Shown here: one piece after another, positions 1 through 12,382 of the stretch
How positions within the stretch are numbered: position 1 is the stretch's first letter
Layout of the letters: every line of letters begins with the position of its first letter
Origin: Bugulina stolonifera
Lineage: Eukaryota; Bryozoa; Gymnolaemata; Cheilostomatida; Bugulidae
Length of the DNA: 64,000 nucleotides
NCBI GenBank assembly: GCA_935421135.1
Contig: OW285188.1
Span: forward strand, 26,944,433-27,008,432
Reading direction: 5' to 3'
Made by a program: the position numbers and the translations under genes
The notes under the pieces: model-generated
The model's input: the letters and a program-made list of their open reading frames with translations, nothing else
Database searches by the model: none
What the model was told of the DNA's origin: nothing

Positions 1-112
1 CATTGGCTCATTGGTCACCACACATACACATATATGTGCTGACTACTCACTGGTCACTATACAAGTAGCCCTATATATGTAGACTAGAATTGTAATTTAG
101 CCTGTGAACCTA

Positions 113-3100
113 TCACAGGGAGGAAACTCTGCAGTCAGATATTTCCACCTCCTTTTGTGCTGATTCTCTTTTGGTGTGAGACGATTGTTTATATTCTTCT
201 TTGCTTTGACTAGGGGTGGCATTTGTTCCACCCTCACTTACTACCATCTTTATATTTGAGGTACTTTGGGCTGCCTCTGTGGAGATTAACTTGCCGTCTT
301 GACTGCTTTGTGAGTTTGACACCATCTTTTTATGAGGTACACATACGTACACTGGTTGGTATATAATGGTTTCTCCTGCCTCACCGTCTGTACCATCATA
401 TACTGCACCAGTTTGTAGCTCAGGGCTTACATAGTTACCACCAATGACAGACTGTTCTGCTGGCTCTATAACATTGATCATCAAAATCGTATAAAATTGA
501 TACAGGGGGATAGCTATCTACCTCATTTATTAATTTACACCAATGATATAGAAAGCAGTAACAGCGTTAGTATTACATCTGCTTAGATGAGTTACTAGCT
601 GTATTTATCAAGTTAGAGTTTTGAGTCACTTACTTAGTAAGGTTTTGGTGTCCTTGTCCTGCTGGTAGTAGGAGGTGACTAGTACTGGGATGGTAACATG
701 GAGTGGTTCACCCCACTTTGAGGTTAGTAGGCTCACCTTCAACACACATTAAGTAATATATGATACAGAGAAATGAATGTCCACTCACAATAGTGGTGTG
801 AAGTGCCTCTGTATGTATGGTAGAATATTGACGGAGTTGTCCTACCTTTAGTTTGTATTCGATTTTTATGATGTCACAAGTGCTAGTGGTAGGTGGCATT
901 ACAGGAATCTGAAGGGCCTACAAAGAACATAAAGAGTTGCCTACTGTATCAATATTGGTTGAATTGCTTCCTCTCCAATTACTCATTAGATATTATTACA
1001 TGTAGACATTGTTATAGATGTGTGGGCTCATCTGCTTTCGTCCCTGTGTTCTACGGACTAGTATATTTAGAGTTGTGCCCTCTTTGATATCAAGAAGAAG
1101 CAATTCTTAACTACATTGCAATTATGAAACTACATGTATGTGCACCGCATAAGCCATTGAGAGAAGACATTTCCGTATTACAAATTACAAGCAATAATGG
1201 TATTGATAATCGCCTGTATTTGCAATAACTAGCCTCACTTCATCTGCTTACATGTGTGTGCTGTAGACTTACTAATGCATATGTTCTAATATACATGTAG
1301 TATTATGTGTAGTATTACATGTATGTGCATACCTGAAATCAAAATTAATTTAATGCTGCTGAGCACATGGCACACTTGAAGAGCTGGATGGCTAGATAGG
1401 CTCAATATTGGATGTTAGCGTAATTATTATACATATAGAGTATCCTCTCCCCCCCCCCCCCCCCCCCCAAGTGACCACAGCTGAGAATAGAATAACCCAC
1501 CTGACTAAGGTTCTCCAGTTTCATAGTTGAATGTTTAGGAACAGGAAGACCTTTATATTCCCAGACTGTTTGCATTGCATCTCTGCGTATACCAAACCCT
1601 GTCTTATCAACACAGTAATCTACTCTCTGTAATACATATATCATTATACATGTATTAACATGTAGTTGTTGTCCTCTCTTGTGACAAAGTATATATTATC
1701 ATATTTATTATACATGTATTTGTATATTCTAGTATCCAACTTGATAGCAGGCCTTATCATGGCAATCTATAAGGCATGCATGTAACGCACCTGTATAAGT
1801 TGAATCACTGGCCACACTTTGAGATTAACGCCATTTACAATCTCTAGCCTCATGGGTATGTTCTCCCCGCAGCAAAAAGCAGTTTTATCCAGAGAAACTT
1901 CAAATGACAAGGAACCATGACTGCAGGCCGTACAAATGCTTTGGTTGTGTCGTTCTAGGGCAATGGGTACCTAAACATAAATTATACGTAAAACAAAATC
2001 CTATGTCTCAGAAAGTAATGCCAAATGCTCCCTCATTGCTGTACACATTCAGCAAAAGTAAAATGGTAGTATAAAACCATCACAACATTATTAAAATGAC
2101 ATATGAAATCATTTTGGGCAGTATTGGGAGCAGTAATTGGCAATCCTAAACTACAAGTGTAGCATTGTAATACCAGTAACATCCATAAACACAGTTGGCC
2201 CTGTAGTGTTATGGCAAGACCACATGCATATAATTAGCCTGTTATGCAGGCCTACCTTTGTTTATACATCGTCTTTCTTTCTGTTTAAGCAGGAGAAGCA
2301 GCATGTAATGTTATATTTTTTGTAACAAACATAAGGTTGGTAATTACTTCACTTACCAGCCATTCATTTGGCGGGTTGTCCTTGGGTCCTCCAATAAGAG
2401 AGAAGTGTTTTTTTGTTTGCGGAGGCGAGGCATAAGGTATATCTAAGTAGGCGTGTACATAATATCGTATAATTCCAAGTTTACTTTCAAAAGAACTTGG
2501 CAGTTCTAAACTCTCATCCAATGGGAATGAGAAGAGCACTTTGTGTGTACCTTTAGACAGCACTGGCATATCCACTGACCTCGTCTGAGATTCTGCAATT
2601 CATTGAATTGAAAGTGAACAAGGTGACACTCAAAATGGTGCAATTCCCTTTGGGTTGCAATAAGAGTTGGTTCTTAAAAAGTGTACATCGGCAATCACTT
2701 CTACGGTAATTATACTTGGCTGCATCACCATTAATTTTCCATGTCTATGCAATTTATGATTATTGTGCCGAAGGCGAACCAGGTTATTGCAAGCGCAATA
2801 TGGGTGTTCGCTGTACATACAGCTCCTATAATATTCTCTATTATAATACGGGCGTTCACTGTACCTATACTTCCTGTTTTCTATTACAATACGGGTGTTC
2901 ACTGTACTTACAGTTCCCACTCTCCATTACATAAATGTGTATTACTTTGAATATCTATTACAGTTATCAGGAAAAGTGTAACATTCTAACTGAAACTATA
3001 ACTCATATTATGTACATGTACTAGTTGGTTTTATACTGAAGTGTTAACACTGGGGTTAATTAGATTACAGCAAAGCATACTGCATTGTGTATTGAGTTAG

Positions 3101-6100
3101 CATTCAATTATTGCTACTAACCTTCCTTGCAATCCACTTTTTTCACACTTTATTGATTGTGAAATGACATGACTAACCTCATGTAATGTAAGTACATGTA
3201 GGCTGATATAACTGTGTACATGTAGGCCTATATACATGTGCAAGCATATAATGGTGTTAGTATAAGGTCTATCACATATTTACAGCATGTACACTGTAGC
3301 TTGACAAAGTGGTGGTACTGGTGGTACATGTACAGCGTCTACTACTTCTACTACTAAGCAGCCCACAATGTGTGTTTGGTTTATACAGGTTCTAATAGAT
3401 GACTCCAGCAGCGTTGATCTATTGACTTATGGTCTACATATTAAAGTGTTGAACAAAGTGGTGATCCATTAACATTTTAGTTCCTAGTTAGACCTCAAAA
3501 AGCTAAAAACATCTCAAACTCCCTCTCGTCAAAACCAACACACAATTTGTCTCTCTTTTTAACTAAACCTTTCACAACTTTATTCTAATAGCTAAATTTT
3601 CATAGATTTTTGTAGTCTGTTTACAATTTTCACAACAATATTTAACATGTGTTGTTTATTTTCCCTGGAGTGAGTTAGCAATTGTCACACTAATTGAATG
3701 TCTACGCCATTATGTGAAGGGAGACACCTTTTAATATAATTGCTGGTGCAGGAACATTTAATTAGTGCTGATTCTCTCTGTTTGGTTTGTCATCACTTCA
3801 GTGAAGCCTTTCACAAACCTGAGGGTATTGATCAGCTTACAGAAGATCATACTTGACAGAGATTGATTTAGAAACCGTAATATCTGCCCCATTAGAAGGC
3901 ATACAATGTTCATACTGTACATAGCCTGTAATCTGTACAAGTAATCACCCTTCTAGACTATCATCTCACTTGTACTGCTACGTGTTTGTGAACAGTTAAG
4001 ACTGGATCTTACTATTTATACTGACCTTAGGATGGGGAGGTTCTGGGGCTGAAATGTACATCTAAAGAAATCTTACCTACAAATACTTACCTTGGCCTAA
4101 TACTATTTGCCTGTCATCCATGAGGGTGCGAGAGTTCTTTACTGTGTATACCATGCCATTCTTAACCAACTTCCACTGCACTTGTACAACCCCAAACAGA
4201 GAGACCGCCAATCCTACAGGTTCATGCAGTAAAATTAATGTTCTACTTTTATAATTCCACCTGTGAAGGTAAAACTGGCCAAACATGATGGTCTCAGGGA
4301 AGAAGACCAACAGTGACATGAAAAACACAAGAGAGCATCGATCAGTGGAACAAAAATTAAGCTAACTGGTACTTCATCATACCAACATTTAGGGTATGTA
4401 TGTACATGTACCATTGAGGATATATAGATATAGGGGTGTGTAAGTAATAGACCAACTAGTCACATACATTTCCTCTTAATAATATAATGTATAGAGATAC
4501 AACCCAAGTATGATGTGAACAAGCTAAAGCTATGATGCATTGCTCTCATCTGCAGATGTGGCAAGCATTACAGCATGTCGGCAAATTGCAACTGAGGAAG
4601 TTTCCAAAATTTAGCTCGAGGTGAAAGAACAGATTTTGCATAACTTTATCAATGAAGTAACATTATCTAACCCACATGCTGACCCACACACTGACCCACG
4701 CACTAAACTGCGCATTGACTCACGCACTAAACTGCACACTGACCCGCACACTGACCCACACGCTGACCCACGCACTAAACTGCATACTGACCCACACACT
4801 GACCCTCGCACTAAACTGCACGCTGACCCACACACTGACCCACACGCTGATCCACGCGCTGACCCACGCACTAAACTGCACATTGAGCCACACAACAGGA
4901 ACTTGGAGAGTTATTAACTAACAATAGCCCTTGTCAGGCTCTCCACCCAATCCTCATACTAAGTCAGCATCTAATTAAACAGGCTGATGGGCTTTAGATG
5001 CAGCAAACCCTAGGGAATTATGAGCTTGATATTGTGTATACAGTATGTATACAGTATGTACAGTATGTGTACAGTATGTGTACAGTATGTATACAGTATG
5101 TATACAGTATGTACAGTATGTGCAGTGTGTACAGTGTATACAGTGTATACAGTGTATACAGTATGTACAGTATGTGCAGTGTGTATACAGTATGTGCAGT
5201 GCGTGCAGTAATGTATAGTGTACAGTTTTACTGTAGTCTGTGCAGTATACACTGCTCGCCACAAACATACATGCGTACTATACACAGTGCCCACATCATA
5301 CATGTAGTATAAATCAACTTCATGTAAATGTAGGCCGACGTGCAACATGTCACGCATACACACACTACTCTGCAAGTGCAACAGCACCAACAGCTATGTG
5401 TATATTTCTATTTCCTTTAGCAGGCTCTGATTTCAGTAATTTGCAGGAAAAATACTAATTACTGACCACTACTTATTATATAATACAACAAAATATAAAA
5501 TTACTAAAACAACCACAGCATTAACTTGGCAGACTTGAATGTGCATGCCTGCATAATATTAGAGCACAGAGTAGCTGGGATGTGCATGCCTGTATAATAT
5601 TAGAGCACAGCAGTAGCTGAGAAATTCTAAACAGCCAAATAATCTATTCTGATGATTCTTTTTCATGGAAATTAAATTTAAATATCTTCAAGGTCGTCAT
5701 GTGACATTGCGGAACTGTATTAAAGCAACTTAATCCCTGTTCAAGGTGATAGATTGTGTAGCATGATGACTTGAAACAGTCTGACATCTAATCTACCCTT
5801 GTCTGTGAACGCTGGTCAAACGAAGAAAGAATAAGGAAAACACGTTTTTTTCCTAAAACGGCTGACTAGAAACTGCATTATTACAACCACATTCAGGTAA
5901 CTACATGTATGACATTAATTTGAAAGGTTGTTTGCAGCTATGCTATGAACATCATACAGGTACATGATGCATCTGCCGGTCTAGCCTGGGTTCCCATGTG
6001 TTTGAGGTTTTCAAGTTCTGCACCCCATCCATTACTTTGAAGGTCATTGTAGGCAGACACTAAGGTAAATGCTGTACTACACCATACAAGTATATTATGT

Positions 6101-6229
6101 TTAACATATTCACTCACCTCTGATCTTTACATTAGCAACACAGGATAGCAGGACAGCGCCGCTGATCGTCTCCCCTGGATAATAAAACTCCTTATCCAGT
6201 TCAATGTCCAGCCCATCAATAAAGTCCAT
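113..6229 (-). CDS. Alpha-arrestin (arrestin domain-containing protein, ARRDC2/3/4-like), complete, 8 exons
   Basis: Exons in coding order: 6118-6229, 4091-4213, 2357-2592, 1791-1970, 1501-1626, 846-908, 634-715, 113-465. All junctions are GT..AG and in phase; the sum is 1275 nt, 424 aa. The N-terminal arrestin fold opens with YYPGETISGAVLL (about residues 16-28) and continues through LPSSFESKLGIIRYYVHAYL, the typical arrestin-N strand pair. The C-terminal arrestin domain starts near VSLDKTAFCCGENIPMRLEI, ends with CDIIKIEYKLK, and is followed by a polar tail of about 115 aa. Alpha-arrestins are cytosolic adaptors that recruit HECT ubiquitin ligases to membrane cargo for endocytosis; this role is from the family. 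The tail has no canonical PPxY, only a QPVY-type sequence. Subfamily assignment is approximate; family assignment is firm. Confidence 0.93.
1449..1468. repeat. Poly-C tract (20 C)
   Basis: Uninterrupted run of 20 C (G on the coding strand), 33 bases inside the arrestin intron after the donor at 1501. It is a simple homopolymer and prone to length error in sequencing. Confidence 0.95.
2799..2933. repeat. Three-unit minisatellite, 43-49 bp, in arrestin intron 2
   Basis: Three diverged direct copies, each starting near ATACGGGTGTTCACTGTAC, fill part of the intron between 2592 and 4091. It yields open frames on both strands, but they are low-complexity and carry no protein signature. Confidence 0.75.
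4671..4895. repeat. 12-bp minisatellite in arrestin intron 1
   Basis: Tandem CTGACCCACACA-type units interspersed with CACTAAACTGCA. All frames stay open on both strands (DPHTDPHT and CGSVCGSV-like strings). This is a repeat artefact, not a gene. Confidence 0.9.
5035..5215. repeat. Short-unit minisatellite (CAGTATGTA) in arrestin intron 1
   Basis: About twenty units of 9-11 bp based on CAGTATGTA/CAGTGTATA. It gives open frames in several phases that are not coding. Confidence 0.9.
5536..5622. repeat. Two-copy direct repeat in arrestin intron 1
   Basis: The segment beginning GTGCATGCCTGCATAATATT is present twice in tandem with a few substitutions. Confidence 0.75.
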
Positions 6230-6799
6230 AGTACTGCTGGCTGTGATAACCCTATGTTCAGTGACTGCACCTCACCATCATTTGTCTACTAACCACAAGT
6301 GTAACAATAGGCTAACATGCTAACCTATTTTATCTACATGCACATGTCTATTATACATGTACTGTAACGTATATGTACTCGTACTGTATACTGTAAGGTA
6401 CATATACTCGTATGCGTACACCTATGTGTACATTGTCATTCTACATCACCATGTGCATAAGTGCCATGTTTAATAATGAGATGTCCAACTCATGGATGGT
6501 TTGATTATCCCTAATTTGAATTTAGATTAAGGTCAGTTTAGTAGTACACAATTACACGTTTGTGTACATGTACTCATGTACATCATATGTGTGATTATAT
6601 ATACATGTACACTACACCTTGTACACATGCACGCACAAGTTCTACCATTTAAACTATATTTGCTAAGGGTGGCTGTTTGGTGCCCACAAATATAGTCAAC
6701 TAGTAGAAGGTATGAAATAGATATGAGGTGTACTATCTACCACTTACCTGTAACATTTGTGATGTGATAAATAACGTAACGTTGTTGCCATTATATTAA

Positions 6800-6842
6800 C
6801 TACATGTACATATACATGTACATATACATGTACATATACATG
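6800..6842. repeat. 12-bp array (TACATGTACATA) x 3.5
   Basis: Self-complementary 12-mer repeated in tandem, so the whole array can form hairpins. Confidence 0.85.
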
Positions 6843-7079
6843 TAATATCTAGTGCTCTTATACTATACCTAGTTGGATGTATTTATACGTCTGAATGTTT
6901 TACCATCCTTCAATTTTGAAACAATAAGTGATGGTGGCTACAGTCTTGTCCAAGATATAGGCTACTGCAGGTAGAGGACCTACTGTTGAGCTGATGACTC
7001 TACTTGGGTGCAGGTGCTACTGCTGTGGCAGCTGTTACTGTGATCTATCAACTAGAGTAAGTTGGATGAGTAGTGGAGT

Positions 7080-7190
7080 TCACTCTTCCATAAGTGTTCT
7101 CATAGCCTGTGGCTCTGGTAAGTGTTCTCTTCATAGCCTGTGGCTCTGCTAAGTGTTCTCTTCATAGCCTGTGGCTCTAACATGAAGGTA
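7080..7190. repeat. Three-copy repeat around CATAGCCTGTGGCTCT
   Basis: Three direct copies of an approximately 33-bp unit containing AGTGTTCTC and CATAGCCTGTGGCTCT. Confidence 0.8.
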
Positions 7191-7494
7191 TCTACTCTTC
7201 CAAAGTCTTACCTCATTGGTCAATATTATTGATTTGCTTCTTCTGATGAGCTACTATCACTTGAAATGAAACTTTGCAATCCATAGGAGATTGGACTATC
7301 CGCATAGGTCTAATGTTTGCACATTCAAAAAACCAGGCTGAGAAGGGGGAGTATGTTTATGTACACCGCATAATATTATCATCTGCTGCTAATTGGTAAT
7401 TACCCACCCTTGGAATACTACAACTATTATTCTGCTACATATTAGTTGTACCCATCAGAGTATGCAGACTGCTAGGGTCTCAACAGCCTAAATT

Positions 7495-7745
7495 TTAGGA
7501 GAAGGCCAACTTGGTCAAATAACTTTCCAATTCACTTCCAGGTGAATATACTGGTCTGGATCAGACACAAATCCGTATTTCATGCAAGAAACCTGTGTAT
7601 GCTGATGAACTAGAGATAGTTCCCTCTGACAAAGCATAATCCCAGGCTACTGACCCTTGAGACCTAGGCCGAGTGCCCATCTTGAAACTTCTATTTTCGA
7701 CCTAGGCCAATCCAAGAGGTTGCAAATTATAAATGTGGTAGACAT
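7495..7745. repeat. Dispersed repeat family 1, copy A
   Basis: Shares ordered blocks with 11045-11285: GATGAACTAGAGATAGTT, AATCCCAGGC, GCCCATCTTG, TTTTCGACCTAGGCC and AAGAGGTTGCAAA. The two copies are diverged and in the same orientation. No open frame is shared, so a non-autonomous transposon relic is likely. Confidence 0.6.
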
Positions 7746-8103
7746 ATTAATATACGCAGATAGATACACCTGGTTTCTAGTTTGAACTGTATAGTGAACT
7801 AGATCCCCTCCCACTCAGCTTACCTCTCTCCCGGCCTTTCGCCCTCCTGGCCTACCTCCCTCTCGGCCTACCTACCTTCTTACCTCCCTCCCTCCCAGTC
7901 TATCTTCCTACCTACCTCCCACCCTGCCTGATTAGACAGCGTGTAGATGTTTTCTATGAAACGCAGAGATAAACTCGTATAAAACAAAAACAGCAAAGAA
8001 CATGATCATATCACAGTGTGAGATGGGTTACAGTGCATTAGACATCAATGTAGTTATCGAAAACTTGGATTTTACTCATGGCGCATCATGGCCGAGTTAC
8101 GTA

Positions 8104-8270
8104 GGCTAGGTATTGCAAGGATACATGCAGGCTAGGTATTGCAAGGGTACATGCAGGCTAGGTATTGCAAGGATACATGCAGACTAGGTATTGCAAGGGT
8201 ACATGCAGGCTAGGTATTGCAAGGGTACATGCAGGCTAGGTATTGCAAGGGTACATGCAGGCTAGGTAAA
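8104..8270. repeat. 26-bp minisatellite x about 6.5
   Basis: Unit begins GGCTAGGTATTGCAAGGGTA. Copies differ mainly by AAGGG/AAGGA and one GACTAGG variant. Intergenic. Confidence 0.93.
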
Positions 8271-9419
8271 TGTAGTCATAGGTAGCAATGCCTAGTACCT
8301 ACACGTATATGGAGGTACAACATGTAGACTAGGTATTGATGTAGTAAATATGAGGAAGGGTGCGAGATATAATTTTAACATAGTAGAATAATTTTAAATA
8401 GCAACAATTATAAAATTTTTTGTGTATGTCTGAGGAAGCCTTCATCATGTGTTGTAAATGCACACCTCGGATTTGACAGTGAACAGACCAGAAACCAACT
8501 TCTGCTGAGTTCATAAATTAGTTTCCTAACCCTAACCAGGTACACTTACATTTGGCTAGAGTATGTATACTGTATCTCTCATCTACATACACACCTCTTA
8601 CACTGTAGATAAAATATGTTATGTATCTACAATGTATGTAATATACATATTATACTGCATTAATGTATTTACCACTGCAAAATCTACAAGCATATAATGT
8701 AGTTGCTGTTAGCCAGTTTGTCTGTACTAGACTATGCTAGGCTGTGTAGCAATTATACTGGTACTTACTTAGTTAGTCCCAGCTGCTCTACTGCACTACA
8801 CTCTCTATGATGCAGCTACAAGCTGTTACTCCTTTTACTAAATACATAATAAGTAGCTACTCTATCACAGCTGATAATGTAGTGGGGAGATAACTACCAA
8901 TAGAATGGAAAGTTGTACTACACAGCCAGTCAGCCACGCCCACTATTGCATGCTTACATGCATGCTTAGCTTACAATAAAAATAAACTGCTGTCCAGGTG
9001 TGTCATGGCTTTATAGAATGAACGAAAAGAAAATACATGCTACATGCGATGACCATAAATAAGTCAAGTCAGCTGTTACAGCCATTGTAGCCATCTATAT
9101 AATTATAAGGGCATTAGAGTACAACATGCACTATAAAATACATGTATAGTGGCTCATGGGGAAGTGGGTGGGAGGGGGAGGGGGCACCACTGACATCCCA
9201 GGAGTGGATGCACACAGAAAGAGTAAAGTAGGGGCTGCTATATCAGGGTCTGATGGATTGTTAGCACATACACACAGCATACTTAATTATTAAGCTATGG
9301 TGGTTTTATTAAATAGCTATTGAAAACTCCAAATGTGACTATATATAGCATTACTGGTGTATAATATTATAATATAGTATAAGTACGACAATGCTGTACA
9401 ATATAGTCATGCAGAATAT

Positions 9420-10330
9420 ATACACTGTACTGTATTATACACACTGTACTGTTTTATACACACTGTACTGTATTATTATACACTGTACTGTATTATACCC
9501 ACTGTACTGTATTATACCCACTGTACTGTATTATACACACTGCACTACTCATATGTTATATTCACTGTACTGTATTATTATACACTGTACTGTATTATAC
9601 CCTCTGTACTGTATTATACCCACTGTACTGTATTATACACACCGCACTACTCATATGTTATATTCACTGTACTGTATTATTATACACTGTACTGTATTAT
9701 ACCCTCTGTACTGTATTATACCCACTGTACTGTATTATACACACTGCACTACTCATATGTTATATTCACTGTACTGTATTATTATACACTGTACTGTATT
9801 ATTATACACTGTACTGTATTATACCCTCTGTACTGTATTATACACACTGCACTACTCATATGTTATATTCACTGTACTGTATTATTATACACTGTACTGT
9901 ATTATACCCTCTGTACTGTATTATACCCACTGTACTGTATTATACACACCGCACTACTCATATGTTATATTCACTGTACTGTATTATTATACACTGTACT
10001 GTATTATACCCTCTGTACTGTATTATACCCACTGTACTGTATTATACACACTGCACTACTCATATGTTATATTCACTGTACTGTATTATTATACACTGTA
10101 CTGTATTATTATACACTGTACTGTATTATACCCTCTGTACTGTATTATACACACTGCACTACTCATATGTTATATTCACTGTACTGTATTATTATACACT
10201 GTACTGTATTATACCCTCTGTACTGTATTATACCCTCTGTACTGTATTATACACACTGCACTACTCATATGTTATATTCACTGTACTGTATTAATATACG
10301 CTGTACTCTATTACATACACTGTACTGTAT
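9420..10330. repeat. Higher-order minisatellite array based on CTGTACTGTATTATACAC
   Basis: Basic units of about 18-21 bp are grouped into superunits of about 100 bp, each punctuated by CACTACTCATATGTTATATT. About eight superunits are visible, some missing one basic unit. A 327-codon open frame crosses it, but its tyrosine/cysteine/isoleucine-rich translation simply mirrors the repeat. Confidence 0.95.
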
Positions 10331-11044
10331 TATATGCAATGTATTGTATTACTCTCTACTGTATAGCATACTAGTACACTACTGTACAATATAATAAATA
10401 CGTTATACATTGTACATAATAACATAGCATACGTACATTGTACATATTACTAACTGCACTCACCCTAGTTGTTTTAGTACAATAATCCAATAGTTGTGTA
10501 GAGCCAGCCGACTACCAAGGGAATATTACACTCATAATTAAGTGAGCCACCACCTGCATGTTAAAGTCTACTTGATTGTATGCAATAAAAACACTATACT
10601 GTGTACTGCAAACACAAGCCATAATCACAAACTGCTGTAGATATACCTGTCTATATATACACTTCCATACTGAAAGAAGCCTATTGTAGTTATTATTATA
10701 GCATGTAATGTACTGTGTAGCAGAGGGCTCAGTGTACACTACTATCATATACTAGAAAGTTATCCACTCCTGCCATGTGTGGAATGACATCCTAACGACA
10801 TTGTCTTGAATCACCCCACAGGAAGTCTGAATTGCTGCCCATAAAACAGAAGTTCAGAAATAGCAGATCACCTTATTTACATGTATATGGCATGGACTGA
10901 CTGCTGCCTCTAATTAGTTCACTAGCAGCTTTTTAACCTGGATTCCTAAAATACAGGTTCCCTGTGGGGTTGTAGAACCAGAGCTATTGACACTAAACAG
11001 CTATGTGTAAACCAAGGCATACAGTGTAAGGTGACCTAAATTTC

Positions 11045-11285
11045 ACATCCAGGCCAATTTGCGAAAATATTTTCCGCACACATCCGTCACAGAGTCGCGA
11101 ACATACCGGCCTGGGCTAGAAGTAAAATCTTCGTTATTGTGCGAAGAAGTCAAGTGTGTCGATGAGCTAGAGATGGTTTCGTCCGGCCAAGCAAAATTCC
11201 AGGCCAATAGCCCTTCTGGCCTATGTCGGACGGCCATCTTGTGATTTTTATTTGCGACCTGGATCCGTCTAAAAGGTAGCAAAGA
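11045..11285. repeat. Dispersed repeat family 1, copy B
   Basis: Aligns block by block with 7495-7745 (GATGAGCTAGAGATGGTT, AATTCCAGGC, GGCCATCTTG, TTTGCGACCTGGATCC, AAAGGTAGCAAA). It is more CG-containing than its surroundings, consistent with a less decayed copy. A weaker third relative may sit at about 17620-17690. Confidence 0.6.
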
Positions 11286-11777
11286 CACCTAATACAAGTA
11301 GGAATGCAACCTTGGAAGTGTGATGTAATGTAGCCATTTTATTTAGACCTGAGCTGTGAGCTCGACCTTGTTACTGGTATCACCACACACTGTAGGATAG
11401 TACTACCCGCATAATATTGATTGCAGAAACTAAGGCTACTATTTTGCAAGTTTTGGGTTTTGTAAATAACCTGATTTCTTCACAAATCTTGTGATCACAG
11501 TTGTTGAATTGTAAGTGCACTAGTGGCAGCATATGGCCTGCCATGACTTGTATCCATTAGCAGATATTAATATCTTAATCATAACTATAGTACTACAGTG
11601 TGATAGTACTTCACCTAAATGGCTGCATCTATAAGGTTATTATTACTGAGTTTATAAAAGCACTTACCAGGTACTTGCTTGATTACTATTATAGTATGCA
11701 CTTAAATGTTCTTGTAGGTATTTATTACTAACCAGCAGATGTGTAGAGTGTGGTAGATATATACTGCCAAGTCACCT

Positions 11778-11918
11778 TTACATACATGTACATGTACATA
11801 CACACTGTGTATATGATGTGTGTGATGTAATAGACTTATTAGAGACTATACATACATGTACATGTACATACACACTGTTTATATGATGTGTGTGATGTAA
11901 TAGACTTATTAGAGACTA
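11778..11918. repeat. 79-bp direct duplication
   Basis: Two almost identical copies in tandem, each containing CATGTACATGTACATACACA and ending in TAGACTTATTAGAGACTA. Confidence 0.9.
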
Positions 11919-12382
11919 AATACATCATTTGCATGTAGTTTTGTCACATTTGTTTTTGTATTTTACTTTTTAGCAATCAGTATCATTGCCACGTAATGAG
12001 TAAATGATATCAACTGCTAACTTAACATTATACACATAATATTATTTAATTGAGAAAACAACTTCTAAACTTCAAAGTCATAAGAGCATGTTGTAGGCCG
12101 GTAAGTCGTTTATTGTAGGTCATCACAAATTCTATACTCTATGGAGATTTCTACACACAAAACCTAATGAAGACATTGAATAATATTATAGTCACTTCAA
12201 AAATATTTGTTGCTAAAAAATAAAAAACAAAACGTAGTCTTCCTGCATACACTATGTAGCAATAGTCATATATTTTAGTTTTGTTTGAATTTAAAATAAA
12301 TATAATATCCTGCTATAGCTACTCTAACTGCACATAGTTATCTATCTACTACTAGTAACCGCATGGCGTCCCTCACCACAGT

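Larger units (their letters stand above)
6230..12382. other. Intergenic region between the arrestin promoter side and the ABCA 3' end
   Basis: No exon with recognisable protein similarity was found on either strand. It holds arrays at 6800-6842, 7080-7190, 8104-8270, 9420-10330 and 11778-11918, and two diverged copies of one dispersed element (about 7495-7745 and 11045-11285). A candidate polyadenylation signal for the ABCA gene (AATAAA on the minus strand) lies at 12109-12114. A rapidly evolving small gene or ncRNA cannot be excluded. Confidence 0.6.

Noticed and set aside
4611..4917. Overlapping open frames with regular CGSV/DPHT repeats
   Set aside because: 12-bp minisatellite in an arrestin intron.
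9391..10374. 327-codon open frame
   Set aside because: It lies wholly in a minisatellite; the translation is a repeat of YTVLYYTH-like strings with no complexity or domain.
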